Source of the DNA: Coniochaeta sp. PMI_546
Taxonomy: Eukaryota > Ascomycota > Sordariomycetes > Coniochaetales > Coniochaetaceae
Reading direction: 5' to 3'
NCBI GenBank assembly: GCA_021432605.1
Contig: MU271143.1
Location: forward strand, 3,915,277-3,979,276
DNA: 64,000 nt
The notes under the pieces are model-generated. The model made no database searches. It saw only the letters and a list, made by a program, of their open reading frames with translations, and had not been told where the DNA came from. The first letter of the stretch is position 1. Every line of letters begins with the position of its first letter. Shown here piece after piece: positions 55,373-64,000 of this stretch. The position numbers and the translations under genes are program-made.

Positions 55373-56530
55373 TGCACTTGCCGCGCAGACTGGGAGCTGA
55401 GAAGTTATGTCTGCTTCCTCGCGTGTGCTCTGGGTTCTGGAGATTGAACTATCCTCGACAAGCAAATAGGTAATTTCTTGTCTTTTTCCTTCGTCCAAGC
55501 AAGTCGCCGAAAAACGCTCAATTCAAGGCCTCGGAGCTGCCTATTTATCCAGCTCATTCAAAGATGGGCGCAGGGTCGAGCAAGCCTTCCGCTCTACAGC
55601 CCCAATCCGCGCCCGGCGACAACTTCTCTTTATGGTCCAGCTAAGCCAGGCCTACGCGTTGTTCTTTCGCAAGCCTGTCCAATGAAGGAAAGCTTCCTGT
55701 CCCAACGCCATGGGCATCACGCGAACAGTTACCACTAGCAGTGCCCATCACAGCACTGCCATCCCTCGGCTCACAGGTCTCGTCGACTGCGGGGTTCGCT
55801 GTTGGTATCCAACCAGGTCGATGCCCGCAATTGATGCTGGAATCTTTGATCCTTTGTTCCCTGATCAACTTGGAGAAAGTGCCCGCTAATGCATGCCATC
55901 TCCGCCCTGGCTTAACTTAATCGGGATGAGACCGAGATCTGTCCAGGGGTCGGACAACCATCTTGTCCCTGGTCGTGGTCCATTGCGGAAGGTAAGATCT
56001 CTATCTGCCTTACAGGACGCATCATCGTGCAGATCAGCTTGTACGAAGCCAATTACTTTTATTATTACTCGTTTTTCCTCCCTACGTAAATGAGCCTTAC
56101 GAGACCACAGAAAAAGAAGCGCAATAATGCCATCGGACACCGAGTGAATCCCACAAGGTTATGTTGGCTCGTATCAAGCAGTCAAAGCAGATGCAGCATC
56201 GCAACACGTTTATCATGAACCAACTTAGGGCTAACTCATCCCCGGACGAAACTGCAGATCCCGCCAGTTACTTGAACAGACACTTCAGATGCTGGGCGCT
56301 TGCGGTGCCCTGATGGCGCTGCTTCGTGACTGGTGTTATTTTGATGATTAATACAGAACCCATGTAATTCAAAAGTAGCTCCGAAGAAGCGTTCAGTCCG
56401 GGCTGGTTGTCCCATGGCACTGGGACTCTTTTACCCGCCGCCTGCCAATACTCGTCGAAGTCTTACCTACAATCCCCAAGTAGGAGCGTTTAGCACCAGA
56501 AGCCACGGTCGTTTGGGAGTATATTGGAAC
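55373..56530. other. Intergenic, about 1.2 kb
   Basis: It lies between the CE5 start and the 3' end of the small ORF at 56531-57238. No supported gene. Confidence 0.5.
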
Positions 56531-57238
56531 TCACCCACTGACACTGCACCAACCCTCACGAATCCTGATCTTCTTGTTCGTCTTACGCCAAACTTGGACC
56601 TGCATCATATCCGTTTCGACCATACCACCAGGTCGACTGATAACCATCGGAATTGTGACCGTGCACCCCTTGTCATACCGGTTTTCCCGGTCTTGGAGGT
56701 CGATAGACATATCTAGTGCCTTCTTGTAAAGTCCCTGAGTTAGCCAAGCCACCTACTCAGGAAGCTGACGGTATATCGCATCTGCCAAAATCTCCTCATA
56801 TAGCCGGTCATAATGGCCCGTAACGGGATCGAAGCACAAGGGGAAGACGCCGTGGATGAGGAAGTAGTTGATGTAGCGACCGGAAAAGAGGGACACGAAG
56901 TAGTCCTGTTTAGAGAGAATGCTGGCTGGAATGACCGTGTAGAGCTTGCTTCTGCCGAGGTTGAAGGGGATCAGGCCAACACCTTCACATCGCAGGTTGA
57001 TGGATTTGCCTGTCGGTCCTGGGGGAGAGGGTTTAGGTACTGGTGGGTAGAACTTGAATAGTAGTGTCTTTTCCGGGTCTGCCATGGTTTCTTGCTGAAG
57101 ACCTGCTTCTTCTGAAAGCGGCGACATCCCTGTGAATAGGGACTGGGACACCGTCTTGTGAATGCCTCGTCTCCACGGTGTGTGAGATGTTGATGGAGTG
57201 TCGTGTACCGCCAGACGTTCCAGGTCTGATCGCTTCAT
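56531..57238 (-). CDS. Unknown protein; frame continues past an in-frame TAG
   Basis: From the ATG at 57238 a frame runs 161 codons to a TAG at 56753-56755 (...IYRQLPE), then stays open in the same frame for 73 more codons to a TGA at 56531. The downstream part (GLYKKALDMSIDLQDRENRY, then GCTVTIPMVISRPGG, then MVETDMMQVQVWRKT) has protein-like composition and codon use. No intron removing the TAG works: the only good donor/branch/acceptor set there (GTAGGT...GCTAACTCAG) is 22 nt and shifts the frame into a quick stop. The first part contains proline-rich FYPPVPKPSPPGPTG. No family is recognised. It could be a recently disabled gene, a read-through case, or a chance extension. Confidence 0.5.
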
Positions 57239-58324
57239 AAGGAGAATCTTGGCGCTGCTTATTGTCAGATATCTTTGCGCGGTATGGCAACAGGGTTTAT
57301 ATGACTGTTGCTGGCGATGTTGAAAGCAGTGTCGAGCTATTTAGGTTTGCGTGTTCAACTTTATGGTTGGGTGGAGTTGCTACAATGATGACGATGATAT
57401 TGCGTACTGGACAATAACTTAAACCTGAACATAGTTTTTGTCTTCACTGAGAACACTTAGCACTAGAATCAAAGCCAAAACTCAGCGAGAATTGGTTGGC
57501 GACCACCATTCCGTGCTCGCAAGTACGTATGACCACCGTAGGCTATGGGAAGATCTACTAGACTAGAATATTTGAAGCTTGATGACTGTGTATGTGAAAA
57601 CTGCTTGGACGCAAAGAGTCGACCGTGGGCTCCTATTGATTTTGAAGACATCAGTAAACATGTCCTTCTGCCCTTCTGCATTAAGTCGATAACGTTCATC
57701 TACTATCCCTTTCCTCAGAAGGTATATGTGTAAATTTCAAGCAACGAAAGATCATATGGTAAACTCCTTAGCTCATGGAATTATGTCGTATACAGGAGTA
57801 AAATCAATAAGTCCCATGGGTCAAAAGCAGACTTGACGACTTGACGAGTTTCAGCCACTGTTTTTGTGTCTCCATAATCGGCTGACTCAAACATGCTCAT
57901 AACTGACTACCCAGCAAGCATCAACGAGGCAGTCATGACACAAAACCCCTGTTCGAACAATGGAGAATCGAGGTTGTGCCGTGCTTACGGAAGTCCAGCT
58001 GTCACACATAGCATACCCAGACCATCTCCTCGAATATATATACTTTGCTAAGACTTCCCTGTCTACAAAATCAGCACTATGTCAGGCACAACAAAAGAGC
58101 AACATCGAGGCGAGATCAGAGAGTATCACGACACGCATTTCAAGCAACATTCAAAGACATGTCACACGCGCAGCCCCCAAGTCAAGCCCCAATTCCTTGT
58201 CCATCGGTCATCTTGCTCTCGATATTGGGGGGAAGGTGTTCTAGACCACGATCGAAACCCTGGTTGGGAAGAGAATCGGTTATTCTCGCTCCCTCTCCTC
58301 CGGCCGGGGGCCCATGGCCATACT
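57239..58324. other. Intergenic, AT-rich
   Basis: No supported gene; short frames only. Confidence 0.5.
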
Positions 58325-58654
58325 TTAAGAAGGTCCCAACTTCATCAACACTGGGCAAAGAGGGTTCTCCAACAGACCATATCTTGACCGCGGGATGTTC
58401 GTCTTCCTACACTCAAAACCCGCACGAAGGCACGACCATACGGTAGACGGCGGCATTCTGTCTAGCCGAGTAAAATCAAGGAACCAGGGCTTGAAGTTCT
58501 GCTGAACAACCAGGTATCTAAGGGCGATGAGTGGTCCATCAGGATCAGAAATCGAGCAGAGGTAGGCAATCTTAGCAAGGTGCTCACTAGCACCGAAGAC
58601 TGTTAGCTGGGAGAAGTCGTGGTCGAGAAAGTGGTCTGGCCCGGTCTCCATCCC
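58325..58654 (-). CDS. Doubtful small ORF, unknown
   Basis: A frame of about 109 codons from the ATG at 58654 (METGPDHFLDHDFSQLTVFG...). The 58.2-58.7 kb stretch is more GC-rich than its surroundings, and the segment KIAYLCSISDPDGPLIALRY looks protein-like. The end after MPPSTV might be intronic (a GTATGG donor is there). It may be a fragment of an older gene. No family is recognised. Confidence 0.3.
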   Translation of the reverse strand, partial: GMETGPDHFLDHDFSQLTVFGASEHLAKIAYLCSISDPDGPLIALRYLVVQQNFKPWFLDFTRLDRMPPSTVWSCLRAGFECRKTNIPRSRYGLLENPLCPVLMKLGPS

Positions 58655-61307
58655 GCCGGAGTGCGGTGTAGTCGACTCCTCATTCCGCTGACCTCTGCAC
58701 AATTGCCTAAGATATGTCACTAAAAAGATGTTTCCTTATAGACTTTGAGACGATGTCTTGGATTTTTCAGGGTCACGAACGTTGTTATACAGGTTTGGAG
58801 GAGAATTTGAGAGGTTCATGTCGGTTGCAATGTACCTAGGGTGCGGCTTACACTCAATATCTAACTTCATAACGGATTTCGAGAAATATTGGTCTACCGA
58901 ACTACAGCTAGTAATAATGTGCTTGAGGTTACTGCTAGGACATGCAAAAGGACGAATGATTTAGGAAGATAGACTGCTGAGAGATGGACATATTCCAGAT
59001 GCGGCATGCCAGAGAACGATTACTGGGATCACATGATTCCATGGTTCACAAAGAGGCAGTCCAAGATATCAGTGAAGTTATTATTATTAGAATAGTAAGA
59101 AATCCCATCTCTAAGTGTATGGTTGACGCTCCCAATATGCAATGTCCAAAAATCACAAAATCCCATGTCCTCGTAATATCCTTCATCTAGTCCATCCGTC
59201 CCGTCATTCATCCCCCTAACGTAACCGAACCCAAGGCATACGGTCATCACCTCCCATGAAATAGAACCCTCTATGCAGTAAGCCACGCCACGAACAGAGC
59301 TCGAGAAACACCGTGGTACAAATAATAATCCAAAAAAAAACTGTGTACGAAAGGTACAGGTATGGATGATGAAGGGTATAATATCAAAATGTCCGTTGTC
59401 TGTGAATTCCATGAAAAGACATCCCACGTAGCCAAAGTGAAATGCACCAAGAAAGAACGAGAAGCCTGCCAAACAACGTCTAAAGGTACAGAAACACGAG
59501 TAGCCAAGTAGACTGTGGAGACTGGTTCAAGAGAGAGGTAAAGTGATGTACAAGTGTGGGTGAAACCGACAAGAGGCAGTTATTGCCGTATGCCTCTGCC
59601 GAGTGCCAGGATACGGGGATGTCGAAGCCATGCGGAAGATTCAGGAGCGAGTCATCAGGGCCTGTTGATAAGATCCATGATCGTAGCGCGAGCTACAATC
59701 TCGACGAGAAAGGTGCTCGGATATCACTGATCGCCGGCGCGATATGGCAACGACCGTCGCACCGACACGATGGTGTGGGTGTCATAGGTGGAGCCAGGAC
59801 GGCGGCTGACGACGGCGATGTTCGTTTGCGATCTGCTGCCCAACCAACACAGGTCATGACTGATACCACGAGCGTAGCCTTGCAGTTGCCTTCGTATCAT
59901 GTGCCACATGAGATATGATTGGAGAAATGTGACCGAGAGTCGAGGTGACCTCAGGAATCGTCAGAGCGCAGTTCCTGCGCGCCGTGGTGCAAACTCTGGC
60001 CCTTATCCTTGCCCGTATCCTCGCCCGGAGGGTGTATGCATGATCCAAACAGTCCAGTATCACATATATCGACTGCAGGTAGATAAATGAAGCTGCAAAC
60101 GGCAGATAATGTCTCGGACGATCATGTGGGAGAAAGTGTTTGATTCGATGACTGTCGCCGCAATGACCCCTGTCGACGTAGGCTCGCACGGTCTGTCCCG
60201 TCGATGCACACTGCTAAGCAGTAGTGCCGATGAGCCAAAATGAAGAGGTAAGTGCGCTGCCTGTAGTTGGAGCAATCCTGGAACAACCAGCCGGGGATAG
60301 TGATTTGCTGCAGGGCGAGGAGGAGGTGACCATAGCAGGGGTGAGGAACGCCTGACTTTGATGTTATGCGTCATGCAAGCTATTCCCGTGTGCGCCGAGC
60401 ATTGCAGTAGCTTCGATAACAGGCAGCTCAATCGAGTAAGCGTGGTAGCAACAGCCGACCACTCTCAATGACGCCCGAATCACAGGCTCACAGCGACCGA
60501 CATGGCCAGATGATAGAAGAAAACCACTGGATCGACATGCTCTCGTATCCGTGGTCGACAAAGCAATGTTCGCAGAATGTTCATGTCGTTTGCGTGGATG
60601 CCATGCAGGGTGCCATGCCGATGTGACGCAAGCCGATAACCTATGACGGCCTTTGCAGGTATGTCCAGGTTTTTGAAATGCGCAAATAGCGACTGGCAGA
60701 GCGCTGGATAGATTGAAACAGTCAGAGATGGTGGCTGAGGGGAGCCCTGCAGTGGCGCTAAAGATCGTAATGGGGGTGGACGATGTTGTGCAATTGGCTG
60801 ACGTCTAGGACACCTGATCCCTCTACCCTCTGCCTGCACCACGACCACCATCACGAACGTAGATGAATGAGTGGGCCTGGGAAGCGCCGAGTCTCATTCT
60901 ATAGGTGAAAAAAGACGCTGTTCAGCTAGAGATGGATATCTCATCGTTGGAGACCTGGTTGACCATGCAAACTCCAGCAGTCGAATGCCGTTGCTCGTCG
61001 CTTCCCGCGGTTATTTGTTGAATAGTCGGCATCGATCGAAAAGGATGTATAGAGGGTATAGATTGTCTAAAGATAAGGAAAGATGCCTCCTGGCTTCCAC
61101 GAGCCAAGTGATCAGGTTCAAGATCGTGACTCATGCCACCCAGTAGACTCTCAGATGACGCCTTGGTACTGCCCTGGGGTTGTCGGGCGGCGCGTCCACA
61201 CCCCACACCATAGCGCAGTGACCGTCACCCATTCGGCACATACGAGTCCGGGTTGTGGACGCCGCTGCCCCCTCGCTCTTCGCCTTGGTGTGTGTCTCCC
61301 AGCAGCC
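58655..61307. other. Gene-poor stretch downstream of the Medusa gene
   Basis: About 2.6 kb without a supported gene. Frames on both strands are short and lack family motifs. A 19-bp sequence shared with the Medusa gene region lies at 60464-60482. The 3' UTR of the Medusa gene may occupy the right part. Confidence 0.5.
60464..60482 (+). repeat. 19-bp exact repeat, copy 1
   Basis: The sequence CTCAATGACGCCCGAATCA occurs identically here and at 63764-63782. Copy 1 lies about 850 bp beyond the 3' end of the Medusa coding region. Confidence 0.6.
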
Positions 61308-64000
61308 CTAGACCCGCGAGGCCCCATCGCCGGAGGGTCCGTTGCTGTAGACTGGTGTCTGACTGCTGTGCAGTCTGTTGTTTGTCGAGTATGCGTCAGC
61401 GACTGAGTAGCCGTCCCAGTTCCGGCTGCTATTATAATCCCCTTCCCAAGGTCGACCATCCCAGTTTCGACTGTGACTTGTCGTCAAGGGCATCATCGCT
61501 TGATTATACCCACTCTGACTGTGGTGAGGGACGTGGTGGGTGCTCGAACTAGGGACACCATAGGTTGACGTAGCATGTTGGGCTGCGGTGCGTGTATCGT
61601 ATACTGCAGGTAGAGGGGCGACTCGGTAGCCAGACGACGTAGCTGGAGAGTTGAGCTTCATTCCCGGGGACATTGTCCGATTAGGCGCCGGGTATGTAAC
61701 CCACGAAGAGCCGATGCCAGAAATAGACCGCGGACTTGGTATTGATTCTGCGTGATGATGTGCAGAGGTGATGTAGCCTGTTGCCGATGCTGGATCCGTG
61801 GATGTTGTCGCGGATACGGGAGCAGGTGGAAGCGGAGGATATGAGCCAGTGAGACTGACGGGAGTCAGAAGAGGAGTGGGCATGGACGCCGGCCCGACCG
61901 TGCTCGATGGCGACTGACTGTACTTCGAGATGATCTTCTTCAGCGCCGGGCCGAGGTCCTTCCACCGGAAGACCTTCACATCCTTCTCAATGTTCCTAGG
62001 TTTGGGATTGCCGAATGCCATGATGATCTTGAAGAACTCTTCGCTCTCGGACTTTCCTTTGCTCACGGTGAGCGGATGGAAGCCCTCGAGATTCCTCCGA
62101 ATTCTGTTCTTTTCCTCAACAGTAAATCGAGCTGGCGCAACAACGAGCTGTTCTAGTAGATGGATAGTGTCCACTGATGTCACGAAGCATTCTTGCTTCT
62201 CGGCCCAATAGATGCAGCTGATGCATATGCTGTTGGGTGGTCTCTCCGCCAATGGGACTGCCCGGAAGGTAGCCTGGATATGGCTGCCCTGCTGGGACTT
62301 CTTGAAAACCACAATCCGTCTCCGATTATCCCACTCTTCCTGCGTCCATTTTTCTGCCATCTTCTCGAGATCGCCGCTGATCTCGAGCGAGGCCTTGGTC
62401 GGGAAGATGGCATATGGATTGTTGTATCCTGATCCACCGACCGCTGCGCCTCCGGGAAGGGAACTTAATGTGCTCGTCCGTATGAGCTGCGGTCCTGCAT
62501 TATGCTGGGAGAGAGGTGTCAGTCCTGGCCGCGCAATTGCGGTATGGCTTGCGTGCCCTAGCCCGGAAGAAGAGCCATGAACGGCATCATAGTGGCTGCT
62601 ATATGCTGTCCATCCCGAGCTGCGGCGTGAGCGTAGGGCTGGCGGGGCCCGGGAGTAGTGTCCGTAGCCCGAGCTTCTGTATGCCCCAAGCATGCTGCCA
62701 CTATCCTGTGTCAGAGCGCCGGCTGCGAAGGCGGAATCGGCTTGAACCTGTGCCTGTGCTTGGGCCTGTGCATGAACGGCATCAGCGGCGGTAATCCCCG
62801 GCGGGTAAGCGTAGCTATTTGTAGCCGAGTCAATAGGCGAAGTTTGTTGCGAGCTCAGTGGGCTGGTGTTTGTGCGGATGTGTAGCCTTTGGGGTGCACC
62901 TGATGACTGCTCAGGTGACCGACTTCTCTTCCGCATGGTACCTCCATGTGGACTGGTCTCACCAGAGTCATCAACAACCACTGCTGCTGCTACAGATCCG
63001 CTGTTATCATCATGGTACGTGAAAAAACCCGCGTTATCAAGCCTTGTGAGCTCTTCACCGTTGGATTCGATCACAAGTCCTACAGGCACGTTGTTTGGCG
63101 ACGCACAGTTTGTTGAGATGAACTGGGGCACCTCAGCACTGACTGTATATGTGCATGCTCCGTCGTGTGCCTGGGGTCCCTTCATGATCTGAGCCGCTGC
63201 TCGATAGGAGCCGAAAGTAAGCCATGCATATGGTTCTGATGCTAGCGACTGCAGATCGTAAAGAGCCGACACTTTCAGTATCATCTTGGATCCATAGGTA
63301 CCGGTGCCTGGGTGGCAAGATAGTATGGTGAGGTTCAAGCCCCTGTTAGTTTGAGTCCCAATATATTGACCTGTTGAAGTAGTCGCGCCGTATGCTACCT
63401 GATTGATATGAGCAGCAGTATTGTCGGTTTGTTGAGTTGAAAATGACTGGGTAGAGTACTGTGAGTACGGAGAATCCGCAAACCCTAGAGTTTCAACAAA
63501 TCAGCCTGGCTGTGCAATGACGCCCAATGACCAGCTCAGATATTGTACTAACCGTGCAGCTGCGCAGGCTGAGGCTTAAATGTAGCCATTGGGAGAAGGC
63601 CCGGAGGGGAAGCCCCACGATAGTCTCCTCCGTTGGCTCGCAGAGCTTCCTCCTCGTAACGTAAAGCGGCTGTTTCGGGTGACCCAAGATCGTCGTCAAC
63701 GATGATAGGCCTCTGCGAATCGTACTCGGGCTATTCGGTGAAGAGTCATATCAGCATTTCATGCTCAATGACGCCCGAATCATAGTCATGTCAAATAACC
63801 CGCAGCCTTGTAGGGCTGAGAAATCTACCTGGCCAAAATACCAGGCAACAGGTCAAGCACGTCTGCCACTGCCCAGTCTATGAAGCGCAGCTGCTTGGCT
63901 TCGTGGCATGGAGTTAAACTTCAAGAAACAAGAGAGAAAAAAAAGCGCAGAAAGTTCGAAAGACTAGAAGCTCATCTTACGCACCTTATAAAGCCGCTGC
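61308..64000 (-). CDS. medA: Medusa-type developmental regulator (MedA/Acr1/Ren1), 5' end outside the window
   Basis: Exons 63730-63553 and 63484-61308 are visible (intron 63485-63552); a further donor near 63980 suggests an exon at the right edge, so the gene is partial. About 780 residues are seen. The conserved core (about 315-475 of the visible frame) reads EEWDNRRRIVVFKKSQQGS, then RPPNSICISCIYWAEKQECF and VTSVDTIHLLEQLV. FTVEEKNRIRRNLEGFHPLT, NPKPRNIEKDVKVFRWKDL and ALKKIISKYS complete it. This block is typical of MedA (Aspergillus), Acr1 (Magnaporthe) and Ren1 (Fusarium), nuclear proteins needed for conidiophore development. A QAQAQAQAQVQ run near residue 185 and a Ser/Pro/His-rich C-terminus surround it. 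The symbol is by similarity. Confidence 0.85.
63764..63782 (+). repeat. 19-bp exact repeat, copy 2
   Basis: Identical to 60464-60482. It lies in the presumed intron between the visible Medusa exons and the right-edge exon; a partial match (GCAATGACGCCCAATGACC) sits at 63514-63532 in the next intron. Confidence 0.6.

Noticed and set aside
59029-60431. Several overlapping frames of 110-150 codons in the gene-poor 59-60.5 kb stretch
   Set aside because: They occur on both strands, show no motifs and have many rare-residue runs; no transposon ends or terminal repeats were found.

Overview
The window is nuclear DNA of a filamentous ascomycete (Pezizomycotina, probably Sordariomycetes; the species cannot be fixed from sequence alone). 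Evidence: short GT-AG introns of about 50-80 nt with CTAAC-type branch sites, three Zn2Cys6 regulators, a HET-domain protein, a LaeA-like methyltransferase, a Medusa-type developmental regulator and a free-standing 5S rRNA gene outside any rDNA array. I reconstructed about 24 protein genes, one tRNA and one 5S rRNA. I saw no intact transposon, retroelement or CRISPR array.

Layout. 0-4.6 kb: the tail of an unidentified gene, tRNA-Lys(CTT), a two-domain GFA/CENP-V-like protein and a small membrane protein. 4.6-16 kb: a very large secreted GH55 glucanase fused to an SGNH/GDSL hydrolase, a PQ-loop-like membrane protein, a small secreted protein, 5S rRNA and two short-chain dehydrogenases (SDRs). 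16-29.4 kb: an accessory-looking block with an ARCA-like Zn2Cys6 factor, decayed Pol III gene copies, a LaeA-like methyltransferase, a second Zn2Cys6 factor divergent from an O-methyltransferase, a dead M20 amidohydrolase, and three diverged members of one unrecognised cysteine-patterned family (start codons at 21353, 27574 and 28926). 29.7-33 kb: a medium-chain dehydrogenase (MDR) divergent from a third Zn2Cys6 factor.

33.8-57 kb: a 3'-5' exonuclease, a long protein of unknown function, a secreted S41 peptidase, a polytopic membrane protein, a HET protein, an atypical SDR/NmrA-like protein, a TauD/TfdA dioxygenase, a peroxisomal 3-ketoacyl-CoA thiolase with a clear PTS2 signal, a GPI-type cutinase-family esterase, and a small ORF continuing in frame past a TAG. 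57-61 kb is gene-poor. The window closes inside a Medusa (MedA/Acr1/Ren1) gene that runs off the right edge.

How the parts fit. Several genes act outside the cell on plant or fungal wall polymers (GH55-SGNH, CE5 esterase, S41 peptidase, the small secreted protein). The 16-33 kb block (methyltransferases, dehydrogenase, divergent regulators, dead amidohydrolase) looks like remnants of small specialised-metabolism modules, but no polyketide synthase, NRPS or terpene synthase is visible, so no product can be assigned. Exon boundaries below were read by eye from splice signals and frame continuity; where exon lengths are given they sum to a multiple of three.
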